Positions 25,209 through 35,016 are shown, counted from the stretch's first letter. The stretch: 64,000 nucleotides of DNA from Castellaniella sp049673105 (GCF_049673105.1 NZ_JBATXG010000003.1:25717-89716); one strand, 5' to 3'. The notes: a model not told the origin generated them from the letters alone. Numbers and translations: made by a program.

Positions 25209-25241
25209 GCTGATAAAAAATCGGGGGACTATTTTATCAGC
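25209..25241 (-). promoter_or_regulatory. Inverted repeat upstream of dapD
   Basis: GCTGATAAAA-N13-TTTTATCAGC, a perfect 10-base inverted repeat ending 22 bases before the dapD start. It could be an operator or a leader hairpin. On the minus strand it also lies downstream of the acyl-CoA synthetase gene, but no T tract follows, so a terminator is less likely. Confidence 0.4.
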
Positions 25242-25352
25242 GTGTTTGCCGTCTGTCGGACGAATGTTCAATCGCCAGTCAGCCGGCGTCCAGCCCATTT
25301 GTCAGAAATCGATTTCCAGGCGGGTGGCGTCATGGAACAGGGGGCCAGCTTT

Positions 25353-26984
25353 CTAGGCGTCGGGGTGTTGGTGCAGATCGCGCAGCGCCTTGCGGATCAC
25401 CTTGCCCGTGGTCGTCATCGGCAGGGCATCCATGAATTCGATCAGGCGCGGGTATTCGTGGGCGGCGGCGCGCTGCCGGACATGATCCTGGATCTCGGCG
25501 ATCAGCGCGGCGCTGGACTGGAAGCCTTCTTTCAGCACGATGCAGGCTTTGACGATTTCGGTGCGTTCTGGGTCCGGGACGCCGATGACGGCGGCCATGC
25601 GGACGGCTGGGTGGCTGAGCAGACAGTCTTCGATCGGCCCCGGGCCGATGCGGTAGCCCGCGCTGGTGATGACGTCGTCGCCGCGCCCCTTGAACCACAG
25701 ATACCCGTCCGCGTCGCGCATGCCGCGGTCTCCTGTGACCAGGAATTCGCCAATGAAGGCGTCGGCGGTGGCGCGCGGGTTGGCCCAATATTGCAGGAAC
25801 ATCACCGGGTCGGGGCGGCGCACTGCGATGTGGCCTTCGGTGCCATCGGGCAGGATGCGTCCGTTGTCGTCGATGATCCGGACGTCATGACCCGGTACGG
25901 GCCGTCCCATGGCCCCCGCTCGCGGCTCGAACAGGGCCGCGCATGATGACACGATCATATTGCACTCAGTCTGCCCATAGAATTCGTTGATCGTGACCCC
26001 CAGGGTCTTGCGTCCCCAGGCGATCAGCTGGGCGCCCAGGGTTTCGCCGCCGCTGGCGACCGACACCAGCCGCAAGGCGCCGTATTGTTCCGGCGCATCC
26101 AGGGCGCGCAGCATCTTCAGCGCAGTGGGCGGCAGGAAGGTATGGCTGACTTGGTGCCTGGACATCAGCCGCCAGGCTTGTTCAGCGTCGAATTTGCCAA
26201 AGCGGTGGGCCAGGACGGGGACGCCGTGATGCCATGACGGCATCAGCACATCCATCAGGCCGCCGATCCAGGCCCAGTCAGCCGGCGTCCACATCAGGCT
26301 GGCCTGCTTGGGGAAGAAGTTGTGCGAGATCTCGACGCCGGGCAGGTGGCCCAGCAACATGCGATGGGCATGCAAGGCGCCCTTCGGTTTGCCGGTCGTG
26401 CCCGAGGTATAGATGATCACTGCCGGGTCATCGGCCAGTGTGTCGTGCGGCGTCAGGGCCTTGCCTCGCTGGGATTCGATGGCGCCCCAGAAAGCGGTTT
26501 CGTCCTGGGGTTCGGCATGAATGTTCAGGACGCAGCTCAGATCTGGCAGCGCGGCCCGTATGGCCGCGATCTTGCCCATGCCTTCGGTGTGGGTGACCAG
26601 CACCCGTGCGCCGGAATTCCCCAGCCGGTATTGCAAGGCGTCGGTGCCGAACAGCGTGAACAGGGGTACGGCAATGGCCCCAAGCTTATAGACGGCCAGG
26701 TGGGACAGAGCGGTTTCCAGCGACTGGGGCAGCAGGATGCCGACACGGTCGCCGGGTCTCACGCCGCGCGCCCGCAGGGCCAGAGCCAGTTCGTCGGACC
26801 AGTGTTTCAGCTGGTCGAAGGTATATTGATCGGGCGGCGAGTCGCCGCGGTCCACGATCAGGGCGGGACGACCGCTGCCGTCGGCCCATCGGTCACAGAC
26901 GTCTGTGCCGATGTTGTAGTGCGCCGGTACCGACCAGGAAAAATCCCGGTACGTATGAGCATAGTCGTCTCGCGCCTGAAGCAT
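25353..26984 (-). CDS. AMP-forming acyl-CoA synthetase (medium-chain/aryl acid type)
   Basis: ANL-superfamily ligase that activates a carboxylic acid via an acyl-AMP to its CoA thioester. The 543-residue protein carries the P-loop YTSGTTGKPKG, the A5-like motif NEFYGQTECN, TGDRGMRDADGYLWFKGRGDD (A7/A8) and the C-terminal catalytic Lys in TTTGKVIRKALR. Overall it resembles AcsM/medium-chain or benzoate-type synthetases rather than acetyl-CoA synthetase. It lies 13 bases after an orphan Liv-type binding protein, suggesting that the imported solute is an acid that this enzyme activates. Confidence 0.9.
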   Translation of the reverse strand: MLQARDDYAHTYRDFSWSVPAHYNIGTDVCDRWADGSGRPALIVDRGDSPPDQYTFDQLKHWSDELALALRARGVRPGDRVGILLPQSLETALSHLAVYKLGAIAVPLFTLFGTDALQYRLGNSGARVLVTHTEGMGKIAAIRAALPDLSCVLNIHAEPQDETAFWGAIESQRGKALTPHDTLADDPAVIIYTSGTTGKPKGALHAHRMLLGHLPGVEISHNFFPKQASLMWTPADWAWIGGLMDVLMPSWHHGVPVLAHRFGKFDAEQAWRLMSRHQVSHTFLPPTALKMLRALDAPEQYGALRLVSVASGGETLGAQLIAWGRKTLGVTINEFYGQTECNMIVSSCAALFEPRAGAMGRPVPGHDVRIIDDNGRILPDGTEGHIAVRRPDPVMFLQYWANPRATADAFIGEFLVTGDRGMRDADGYLWFKGRGDDVITSAGYRIGPGPIEDCLLSHPAVRMAAVIGVPDPERTEIVKACIVLKEGFQSSAALIAEIQDHVRQRAAAHEYPRLIEFMDALPMTTTGKVIRKALRDLHQHPDA

Positions 26985-26997
26985 GTGGGTCTCCGGT

Positions 26998-28209
26998 TCA
27001 GCCTTTGAGCAGTGAGCAGGTCGATTCCGATTCCGGTCCGTAAACCGATTCGGCGGGCAGGGTGCGCACGATGTTGTAGTAGTCCCAGGGCGCCTTGGAT
27101 TGCTCGGGCTTTTTCACCTGCGCCAGGTACATGTCGTGCATCATCAGGCCGTCTTTGCGCACATAGCCGTTTTTGACAAACATATCGTTGATCTTGTGCG
27201 ATTTCAGGTACTGCATGATGGTGTCGCCGTCATCCGTGCCAGTGGCTTTGACGGCTTCCAGGTAGTTTTTGGCCACGGAATAATCACCGGCTTGCAGGAA
27301 GGAAGGCGCGCGCTTGTGTTGGTCGAAGAAACGCTTGGCCCAGGCGCGCGAGTCGTCGGACTGGTTCCAGTACCAAGGCGTGGTCAGATACAGTCCCGCG
27401 GTACTTTCCAGGCCCAGGGCGTGGATGTCGTTGATGAACACCAGCAGACCGGCCAGTTTCATGGTCTTGGTGATGCCGAACTCGTTTGCGGCTTTGGCGG
27501 AATTGATGAAATCCCCGCCGGCGTTCGCCAGCCCCAGCACCTGGGCGCCCGAGCTTTGGGCCTGCAACAGGAAGGATGAAAAGTCCGATGTGGCGATCGG
27601 CGCGCGCACGGCGCCCAGAACCTTGCCGCCGTCCTTTTTCACGACCGCGGCGGTATCTTGTTCCAGCGAATGGCCGAACGCATAGTCAGCCGTCAGGAAG
27701 AACCAGGTCTTGCCGCCCTCGCGCACGACGGCGGACCCGGTGCCATTGGCCAAGGCTACCGTGTTGTAGGCGTAGTGCACGGTGTAGGGCGTGCATTTTT
27801 CATTGGTCAGTTGCGACGAGCCGGGGCCGACCGCCAGGAAAGGTTTTTTCTTTTCGGCAGCGACTGCGGCCATGGACAGCGCCGTGGCGGAATTGGTGCC
27901 GCCCACCAGCATGTCCAGTTGCTGGGTGTCGAACCAATCACGGGCCCGGGCCGAGGCGATGTCGGCCTTGTTCTGGTGGTCGGCGGTCAGCAGTTCGATC
28001 TTCTTGCCGTTGATCTCGCCCCCCATGTCGGCGATGGCCATGCGGATGGCATCGGCCCCCGCTTGTCCGTCGATGTCGGCGTATACCCCGGACATGTCGG
28101 CGATGAAGCCGATGCGGATGACGTCATCCGACATGCCGGCGGCGTGGGAAGGCAGGCTGGCGCCGAGGCCGAACACGGCCAGAGCAGCCGCCAAGGCGGT
28201 TTTTTTCAT
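26998..28209 (-). CDS. Orphan periplasmic Liv-type substrate-binding protein
   Basis: A 403-residue peripla_BP_6 protein. The start MKKTALAAALAVFGLGASLPSHAA gives a clear Sec signal with AHA-type cleavage near residue 24, and CAGGAGA precedes the ATG. The mature part begins DDVIRIGFIADMSGVYADIDGQ and has FFLTADYAFGHSLEQD, as in binding proteins for aromatic and other acids. No permease or ATPase gene is next to it, so it must use a transporter encoded elsewhere, perhaps the LivHM system at 1-1831. It is followed by an acyl-CoA synthetase. Confidence 0.88.
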   Translation of the reverse strand: MKKTALAAALAVFGLGASLPSHAAGMSDDVIRIGFIADMSGVYADIDGQAGADAIRMAIADMGGEINGKKIELLTADHQNKADIASARARDWFDTQQLDMLVGGTNSATALSMAAVAAEKKKPFLAVGPGSSQLTNEKCTPYTVHYAYNTVALANGTGSAVVREGGKTWFFLTADYAFGHSLEQDTAAVVKKDGGKVLGAVRAPIATSDFSSFLLQAQSSGAQVLGLANAGGDFINSAKAANEFGITKTMKLAGLLVFINDIHALGLESTAGLYLTTPWYWNQSDDSRAWAKRFFDQHKRAPSFLQAGDYSVAKNYLEAVKATGTDDGDTIMQYLKSHKINDMFVKNGYVRKDGLMMHDMYLAQVKKPEQSKAPWDYYNIVRTLPAESVYGPESESTCSLLKG

Positions 28210-28319
28210 AAGTTTGTCTCCTGAGTATGCTGTTTTTATCCGCTCGCGCGGTATGGACCACGATACAGAGGTGCAGCCGCGCTGTCGAGGATTTGGAATA
28301 CTTGGCGCACAATGGGCGC

Positions 28320-29144
28320 ATGGATCAACAAGAACGGATAGATGTGATGGATGTACCCTGGAGCGCTGCCGATATGGCGGATCTGCGCGTGGCCCGTCAG
28401 TTGCTGGAAAATCCCGGCCTGGCCGCCCGTATGACCAACCTGGTCGGCACACCCATCGAGAAAGGCCTGGACATGCTGTCCCTGGGCTGGCAGGCCAAGC
28501 TTGCCGGCATCACCCGCGGCGCCCTGAGCAAGGCCGCCGACGCGGCGATTTTCACCCTGAGCGATACCCCCGGCGCGGGCAGTGCGGATCGCTGGCACAA
28601 ATGGGGGGCGGCGCTCAGCGGCGGCGTCGGCGGATTTTTCGGCCTCGCCGGCTTGGCGGTGGAATTGCCGGTGTCCACGACGCTGATGATGCGCTCCATC
28701 GCCGCCATTGCCCGCAGCGAGGGCGAATCCTTGCAGGACGCCGATACCTGCAGGGCTTGTCTGGAAGTCTTCGCTCTGGGCGGCAAGGCCGACGCCGATG
28801 ATGCCGCCGAGAGCGGTTATTACGCCGTGCGCGTGGCGCTCGCCCAGGCGGTGGGTCAGGCCGTGGACTATCTGGGCGCCAAGGTCGCGGTGGACAAGGC
28901 GTCCACCCCTGCGATGGCGCGCCTGATCGCGGCCATTGCGGACCGTTTCGGCATCCAGGTCACCGAGAAGGTCGCCGCCCAGGCCGTCCCTGCCTTGGGC
29001 GCAGCGGGCGGCGCGCTGGTCAATACCCTGTTCATCAACCACTTCCAGGATATGGCGCGCGGCCATTTCACCGTGCGTCGGCTGGAACGCAAATACGGAG
29101 AAGACGCGGTGCGGGCCGCCTATCTGGCGCTGGCGAGCGAATAG
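28320..29144 (+). CDS. EcsC-family protein of unknown function
   Basis: A 274-residue protein of the EcsC family, so named after the Bacillus Ecs operon; its biochemical role is not established. A glycine- and alanine-rich hydrophobic stretch near residues 99-125 (GAALSGGVGGFFGLAGLAVELPVSTTLMMRSI, given here as a region) and another near 225-245 (PALGAAGGALVNTLFINHF) suggest membrane contact. The start ATG 28320 gives MDQQERIDVMDVPWS; the frame is open further upstream and the ATG at MDVPWS is an alternative. It is divergent from the orphan binding protein and converges on the RND operon. Confidence 0.75.
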   Translation: MDQQERIDVMDVPWSAADMADLRVARQLLENPGLAARMTNLVGTPIEKGLDMLSLGWQAKLAGITRGALSKAADAAIFTLSDTPGAGSADRWHKWGAALSGGVGGFFGLAGLAVELPVSTTLMMRSIAAIARSEGESLQDADTCRACLEVFALGGKADADDAAESGYYAVRVALAQAVGQAVDYLGAKVAVDKASTPAMARLIAAIADRFGIQVTEKVAAQAVPALGAAGGALVNTLFINHFQDMARGHFTVRRLERKYGEDAVRAAYLALASE

Positions 29145-29165
29145 GGCACGGTTCCGGGCGACCCC

Positions 29166-30605
29166 TCAGCTGTCCCAACCCCCGCCGAGTGCCCGGATCA
29201 ACTGCACGGCTTCGTGCGCGCGCAGGCCATCCAATTGCACGACGGCGCGTTTGCGCTGCAGCACGTTGCGGTCGGCGTCGATGACTTCCAGGTAACTGAC
29301 CGAACCGGCTTCGTATTGGGCTTTGGACAGTTCCGCTGCGCGGGCGGCGGACGCCACGGCGGAGTCCTGCACCTCGCCTTGCTCGCCCAGCAGACGCAAA
29401 GAAGACAGGCCGTCTTCGACTTCTCCAAAGGCCTTGAGCACGCTTTGACGGTACAGGGCCACGTCTTCTTCGTAGCGGGCGCGGGCGCGATCCACGCCGG
29501 CCTGGCGGCGGCCACCATCGAAGATCGGCAGCGAGAGCGCCGTCCCCACCAGCGGACCCAGCAGGAAACTGCGGCTCGACCAGCGCAGCAGCTCGTCCAG
29601 TTCGGATGATTCGAATCCGAAGGCGCCCGTCAGGGTCAGTTGCGGGAACAGGGCGGCCTTGGCGGCGCCGACCCTGGCATTGGCGGCTGCCAGGGCCCGT
29701 TCCGCTGCGGCAATGTCAGGGCGCCTTTCCAGCAGGGAAGAAGGCAGGCCGGCGGGGATGGCGACCGGGATCCTGGCCAGAGGCTGACGCGACAGGGAAA
29801 AGTCCGCGGGCGGTCGCCCGAGCAGCAAGGCCAGTCCGTGCTCGGCGGCGGCGCGTTGACGATCAATGCCCAGCGCCTGGGCGCGCGCCGTCGCCAGTTC
29901 AGACCGGGCGCGCGCGACGTCCAGTTCGCTGATGTCGCCTTCACGGTAACGCGTCTCGACCAGATCCAGGCTCATGCGGCGCAGAGCAATCGTGTGCTCG
30001 TAGAGCAGGGTTTCGCCATCCAGTTGCCGGATCAGGAAATAGGATTGTGCGACGTCGGCCTGCAGCGCCAGCAGCACGGACTGGTAGAGGGCCTGTGCCC
30101 GCTGGGCGTCGGCGCTGGCGGCATCGACTTCCGAGGCGACACGACCAAAGAGATCGACTTCATAGGCCAGGCCGGTCTGCGCACGCCAGAGCGTGGCAGT
30201 GCCGCCTGGGTCAGCGGCGCCCTGGATGGCTTCCGATGTGCGCTGACGGTTGGCGGCCAGACCGGTCGTCAGTTCCGGAAGCCGGTCCGCCCGGGCGCGC
30301 CCCAGCAGTGCGCGCGCCTGCTTTACGCGTGCGGCGGCGGCCTGCAGGTCCTGGTTCGCCTGCATGGCTTGTGTTTGCAGGGCATCCAGCGCGGGATCCT
30401 TGAAAATGGCCCACCAGCGCCCTCGCGCCAGCGCATCGGCTGGCTGGGCCTGCTTCCAGCGCTGCTGTTCGGCGGCGCTCAGGCTGGCTTCCTTGAAGGC
30501 GGCGGGGACTTCGACGGCGGGCCGTTCATATTTGGGGCCGACGGCGCACCCGGCGAGCAGGGCCAGCAAGCTTGCCGTGGCAGCGAAAGAAATGCGTGTG
30601 ATCAT
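29166..30605 (-). CDS. RND efflux outer-membrane lipoprotein channel (NodT/OprN family)
   Basis: TolC-like trimeric outer-membrane channel of a tripartite drug efflux pump. The 479-residue protein has a lipoprotein signal ending LLALLAGC with the acylated Cys near residue 21, followed by AVGPKYERP, the family signature. Two OEP repeats are visible, each ending in coiled-coil-rich segments; LPIFDGGRRQAGVDRARARYEEDVALYRQS is a typical second-repeat region. It is the last gene after the RND permease, whose stop overlaps its start by 4 bases. Confidence 0.94.
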   Translation of the reverse strand: MITRISFAATASLLALLAGCAVGPKYERPAVEVPAAFKEASLSAAEQQRWKQAQPADALARGRWWAIFKDPALDALQTQAMQANQDLQAAAARVKQARALLGRARADRLPELTTGLAANRQRTSEAIQGAADPGGTATLWRAQTGLAYEVDLFGRVASEVDAASADAQRAQALYQSVLLALQADVAQSYFLIRQLDGETLLYEHTIALRRMSLDLVETRYREGDISELDVARARSELATARAQALGIDRQRAAAEHGLALLLGRPPADFSLSRQPLARIPVAIPAGLPSSLLERRPDIAAAERALAAANARVGAAKAALFPQLTLTGAFGFESSELDELLRWSSRSFLLGPLVGTALSLPIFDGGRRQAGVDRARARYEEDVALYRQSVLKAFGEVEDGLSSLRLLGEQGEVQDSAVASAARAAELSKAQYEAGSVSYLEVIDADRNVLQRKRAVVQLDGLRAHEAVQLIRALGGGWDS

Positions 30606-33600
30606 GAGCGGACTTCCACAGAGGGGGTTGCGGCGGGGGTGGATGGGTCCGGGTGCGCAGCGTCGGCGCGTCGGAACTGGAATCGGACAGCGAGCGCGCG
30701 CAGCAGCACATAGAACACCGGGGTCAGGTACAGACCGAACAGCGTGACGCCCAGCATGCCGAAGAAGACCGCGATCCCCATCGCGTGGCGCATTTCCGCG
30801 CCTGCGCCGGTGGACAACACCAGGGGCACGATGCCCATGATGAAGGCGATGGACGTCATCAGAATGGGGCGCAGGCGCAGGCGGCTGGCTTCCCGCGCGG
30901 CCTGCGCGGCGGACATGCCCTGGGCCTCCAGTTCGCGCGCGAACTCGACGATCAGGATGGCGTTCTTGCAGGCCAGGCCGACCAGCACCATGAGCCCGAT
31001 CTGGGTGAATATATTGTTGTCTCCCTGGGTCAGCCAGACGCCGGTCAGGGCGGCCAGCGCGCTCATGGGCACGATCAGGATGACTGCCAGCGGCAGCGTC
31101 AGGCTCTCGTACAGGGCGGCCAGCACCAGAAAGACCAGCAGGACGCTGATGGGGAACACCCAGATTCCGGCGTTGCCGGCCAGGATCTGCTGGTAGGTCA
31201 GATCCGTCCATTCGAACTTGATGCCTTTGGGCAGGGTTTGCGCTGCGATGCGTTCAGCCACCGCCTGGGCTTCGCCGGACGAATAGCCGGGCGCCGGACC
31301 GCTATTGATGTCGGCGGCGGTGTAGCCGTTGTAGCGCACCACCATCTCCGGCCCATACGTCGGTGTCAGCGACACCAGGGAACCCAGCGGCACCATGGCG
31401 CCCGAATCGCTGCGCGTCTTCAGCCGCAGAATGTCCTCGGGGTCGGACCGGAAGGGCGCGTCGGCCTGGGCCTTGACCTGGTAGACGCGCCCGAAGCGGT
31501 TGAAGTCGTTGATGTACAGCGAGCCCAGGTAGATCTGCATGGTGTCGAACACGTTCGTGACGGGTACGCCCAGTTGCTTGGCCTTGACCCGATCCAGATC
31601 CACGTCCAGTTGCGGCACGTTGATCTGGTAGCTGGAAAATGCCGGCCCCAGTTCCGGCGTTTGCGCCGCCTTGGCCAGGTAGGCCTGGACCGCGTCGTTC
31701 AGGCGGTCATAGCCCAGCCCGGCGGTGTCCTCGATTTGCAGCTTGAAGCCGCCCACCGTTCCCAGGCCCATGACGGGCGGTGGGGGAAACACGGCGGTAA
31801 AGGCTTCCTTGATTCCGGAAAATTGCTGACTCAGCGCTGCCGTGATGGATTGGGCGGACGTTGCCGCGTCCTGGCGCTTGTCAAAGTCGTCGAGCGCGAT
31901 GAAAACGACGGCTGCGCTGGAGCTGTTGGTGAAGCCGTTGATCGACAGGCCGGGAAACGCAACGACGTTTTTGACGCCCGGTTGGGACAGCGCGATGTCG
32001 CTCATGCGGCGGACCACGGCATCCGTGCGTTCCAGCGATGCGCCGCTGGGCAGTTGCGCGAAACTGACCAGATACTGCTTGTCCTGCCCCGGCACGAAAC
32101 CGCCCGGGACGATATAGGTGACGCCCGCCGTCAGCGCGAGCAGGACCAGGTAGACGCCGAGGGTCGCGCCCTTGCGCCGCACGACGGCGCCCACGCCGTG
32201 TGCGTAGTGGTCGGAGGCGCGCCCGAAAGCGTGATTGAAGGCGCGAAAGAATCCGCCCAGGACGCGGTCCATGCCGCGGGTCAGCGCATCGGGTTTTGCT
32301 CCGTGGGGTTTGAGCAGCAAGGCGGCGAGCGCCGGCGACAAGGTCAGCGAATTGAACGCCGAGATGACCGTCGAAATGGCGATCGTCATGGCGAATTGCT
32401 TGAAGAACTGTCCGCTCAACCCCGTCATGAAGGCCAGCGGCACGAACACGGCGACCAGCGTCAGGGCGATGGCGATGATCGGGCCGCTGACCTCGCGCAT
32501 GGCGCGGTACGTGGCGTCGCGGGGGCTGTGGCCGGCCTCGATGTTGCGTTCGACGTTCTCGACGACCACGATGGCGTCGTCCACGACGATGCCGATCGCC
32601 AGCACCAGGCCGAACAGGGACAGCGCGTTGATGGTGTAGCCGAACGCCAGCATCAGGGAGAACGTGCCGATGATGGAGATCGGCACCGCCAGCAGCGGGA
32701 TGATGGACGCGCGCCAGGTCTGCAGAAAGACAATGACGACGAGCACGACCAGGGCGATGGCCTCCAGCAGCGTCGAGATCACCGCCTCGATGCTGGACCG
32801 GACGAACTGCGTGGGGTCATAGACGATGCTGCTTTCGAGCGATGCCGGGAAGTCGGCGGACAATTCCTGCATGGTGGCGCGCACTGCGTCGGAAATGGCC
32901 AGGGCGTTGGCGCCAGGCGCTTCCATGATCGCCATGGCGACCGCCGGTTTATTGTCCAGCAGGGACCGCAAAGCGTATTCAGATGCCGCCAGCTCGATGC
33001 GCGCCACGTCCCGCAGCCGGGTGACGCCGCCGTCGGCGGAAGACTTCAGGACGATGTCGCCGAATTCCTCTTCGGTCCGCAGGCGTCCCTGCGCATTGAC
33101 TGAGAATTGCATGGCCACATCGGGGCTGCTGGGGGACGCGCCGATGACGCCCGCGGCCACCTGCACGTTCTGTTCCCGGATCGCGGCGACGACGTCGCTG
33201 GCGGTCAGGCCCCGCTCGGCGACTTTGCTCGGGTTCAGCCAGACGCGCATGGCGTAGTTGCCAGCGCCCCATACTTGTACTTCGCCCACGCCCGGGATGC
33301 GCGCCAGCTTGTCCTTGACGTTCAGGACGGCGTAGTTGCGCAAATAGGTCAGGTCGTAGCGCTGGTCGGGCGAGACCAGATGCACGACCATGGTCAGGGT
33401 GGGCGTCGCCTTGACCGTGGTGACCCCCAGACGCTGAACGTCCTCGGGCAGGCGTGGCAAGGCTTGCGCGACCCGGTTCTGCACCAGTTGCTGGGCTTTG
33501 TCGGGGTCCATGCCCAGGTGAAAGTTGACCGTCACCGCCAGGTTGCCGTCGCTGTTGGCCTGCGACTGCATGTACAGCATGTTCTCGACCCCGTTGATGG

Positions 33601-33808
33601 CTTCCTCCAGGGGCGCCGCCACGGTTTCGGCGATCACCTTGGGATTGGCGCCGGGAAATTGCGCGCGCACGACGACCGAGGGCGGCACGACCGCCGGATA
33701 CTCGGAAATCGGCAGTCGGAAGACCGCGAGCAGGCCGGCCAACAGGATCAGGACAGAGAGAACCGCCGCAAAGATCGGTCGGTCGATGAAGAATTTGGAA
33801 ATGTTCAT
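30602..33808 (-). CDS. RND multidrug efflux permease, MexF/BpeF type (HAE1 family)
   Basis: Inner-membrane proton/drug antiporter of 1068 residues. The start MNISKFFIDRPIFAAVLSVL is typical HAE1. The proton-relay Asp pair is in LAIGIVVDDAIVVVENVERN (TM4), and the segment SGQFFKQFAMTIAISTVISAFNSLTLSPA points to the MexF/BpeF subgroup rather than AcrB. Twelve membrane segments and two large periplasmic loops are apparent. It lies 8 bases after the adaptor gene. Pumps of this subgroup export chloramphenicol, quinolones and trimethoprim; that spectrum is family knowledge only. Confidence 0.95.
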   Translation of the reverse strand: MNISKFFIDRPIFAAVLSVLILLAGLLAVFRLPISEYPAVVPPSVVVRAQFPGANPKVIAETVAAPLEEAINGVENMLYMQSQANSDGNLAVTVNFHLGMDPDKAQQLVQNRVAQALPRLPEDVQRLGVTTVKATPTLTMVVHLVSPDQRYDLTYLRNYAVLNVKDKLARIPGVGEVQVWGAGNYAMRVWLNPSKVAERGLTASDVVAAIREQNVQVAAGVIGASPSSPDVAMQFSVNAQGRLRTEEEFGDIVLKSSADGGVTRLRDVARIELAASEYALRSLLDNKPAVAMAIMEAPGANALAISDAVRATMQELSADFPASLESSIVYDPTQFVRSSIEAVISTLLEAIALVVLVVIVFLQTWRASIIPLLAVPISIIGTFSLMLAFGYTINALSLFGLVLAIGIVVDDAIVVVENVERNIEAGHSPRDATYRAMREVSGPIIAIALTLVAVFVPLAFMTGLSGQFFKQFAMTIAISTVISAFNSLTLSPALAALLLKPHGAKPDALTRGMDRVLGGFFRAFNHAFGRASDHYAHGVGAVVRRKGATLGVYLVLLALTAGVTYIVPGGFVPGQDKQYLVSFAQLPSGASLERTDAVVRRMSDIALSQPGVKNVVAFPGLSINGFTNSSSAAVVFIALDDFDKRQDAATSAQSITAALSQQFSGIKEAFTAVFPPPPVMGLGTVGGFKLQIEDTAGLGYDRLNDAVQAYLAKAAQTPELGPAFSSYQINVPQLDVDLDRVKAKQLGVPVTNVFDTMQIYLGSLYINDFNRFGRVYQVKAQADAPFRSDPEDILRLKTRSDSGAMVPLGSLVSLTPTYGPEMVVRYNGYTAADINSGPAPGYSSGEAQAVAERIAAQTLPKGIKFEWTDLTYQQILAGNAGIWVFPISVLLVFLVLAALYESLTLPLAVILIVPMSALAALTGVWLTQGDNNIFTQIGLMVLVGLACKNAILIVEFARELEAQGMSAAQAAREASRLRLRPILMTSIAFIMGIVPLVLSTGAGAEMRHAMGIAVFFGMLGVTLFGLYLTPVFYVLLRALAVRFQFRRADAAHPDPSTPAATPSVEVRS

Positions 33809-33816
33809 GGGGCCGC

Positions 33817-35016
33817 TCAGGATTGGTGCTGTTCATCCGGCTTCGAGCCGGGCAGGGCGCCCACCGCGAGCGCGCCGTCATCGGTTTGGACCAGCGTCGG
33901 CGCCACGATGTCTCCGGGCCGGACGCGCTGGATGCCGTTCACGACGACGCGGTCTCCCGCCGACAGGCCGGTCCGGACGACGCGCCGACCGTCCCGGCTG
34001 GCGCCCAGCGTGACTTCCCGGTAGGCGGTCTTGTTCGCCTCATCGACGACCATGACGAAACGCTTGGCCTGATCGGTGCCGATCGCCTTTTCCTGCAGCA
34101 GCACGGCCTCGTGAGGAGCGCCGGCGCCCAGGCGGATCTTGGCGTAAAGCCCGGGCCGCAGAAGACCGTCCGGATTGTCGAACAGCGCCCGCACCCGGAT
34201 CGTGCCGGTTTGTGGGTCGAGGCTGTTGTCCAGGAACGCCAGCGTGCCGTGGCGGGGGTAATCCTGCTCATTGGCCAGGCCCATGGACACAGGGGCGGCT
34301 GCCCCGGCGCCTGCGTCGTGCATCTGCAGGAAGGTTTGTTCGTCCACCTCGAACGAGGCGTAGAGCTGCGAGACCGAGACCAGGGTGGTCAGGGGCCGCG
34401 CGTTGCCCAGGCCGACGACATTGCCTTCGGTCGCGTCAGCTTTCGAGACCCGCCCGCTGATGGGGGCGGTGATGCGGGTGTGCTCCAGATCGAGCTGCGC
34501 CGATTGCAGTGCGGCCTGCGCGGCCTGCACACGGGCCGAGGCCTCGCGAGCCGCATTGCGCTTTTCCTCGAAATCCCGGCGGGCGATCGCATTGCCGGCC
34601 AATAGCCGTCGGCCCCGGCTCAGATCCGCGCTGGCGTAGGCGTCCTTTGCTTTGGCCGCCGTCAATTGCGCTTGGGCCTCGTCGACCGCAGCCTGATAGG
34701 GGCGCGGGTCGATGGTAAAGAGCGGATCGCCGCGCTGAACCAGTGCGCCGTCCTGAAAATGGACCTGGATCAGGGTGCCGGACACCAAGGGCCGGATGTC
34801 GACCCGATCCACGGCTTCCAGGCGTCCGGAATATTCATGCCAGTCCGTGATGGCCTGGTAACGGATCGTGGCGACGTCAACCTGAATAGCGGGTGCCGGA
34901 GGCAGTTTGCCGTCGCCGGCGGGTGTGCCGGTGCTGTCGCGCATCAGCAGCACACCGCCGGCGAGCAGCAGTCCGGCCAGTGCAAAGGCGACGTGTCGTG
35001 CGGGGAAAGAGGGCAT
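33817..35016 (-). CDS. RND efflux periplasmic adaptor protein (MexE/BpeE type)
   Basis: Membrane fusion protein bridging permease and outer-membrane channel. The 399-residue protein starts at ATG 35016 with AAGGAA upstream, and has an N-terminal hydrophobic anchor (residues 6-24). The lipoyl half-motif is VRDIRPLVSGTLIQVHFQDGALVQRGDPLFTIDPRPY in character, followed by an alpha-hairpin coiled coil (about 100-170) and DLEHTRITAPISGRVSKADATEGN. First gene of the operon adaptor-permease-channel, divergent from the LysR gene. Confidence 0.94.
   Translation of the reverse strand: MPSFPARHVAFALAGLLLAGGVLLMRDSTGTPAGDGKLPPAPAIQVDVATIRYQAITDWHEYSGRLEAVDRVDIRPLVSGTLIQVHFQDGALVQRGDPLFTIDPRPYQAAVDEAQAQLTAAKAKDAYASADLSRGRRLLAGNAIARRDFEEKRNAAREASARVQAAQAALQSAQLDLEHTRITAPISGRVSKADATEGNVVGLGNARPLTTLVSVSQLYASFEVDEQTFLQMHDAGAGAAAPVSMGLANEQDYPRHGTLAFLDNSLDPQTGTIRVRALFDNPDGLLRPGLYAKIRLGAGAPHEAVLLQEKAIGTDQAKRFVMVVDEANKTAYREVTLGASRDGRRVVRTGLSAGDRVVVNGIQRVRPGDIVAPTLVQTDDGALAVGALPGSKPDEQHQS

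Noticed and set aside
30653..33103. An 816-codon open frame antisense to the RND permease
   Set aside because: It is a shadow of a high-GC gene in the opposite frame; the translation is Gln/His/Arg/Gly-rich with no family character, while the minus strand encodes a complete RND permease.
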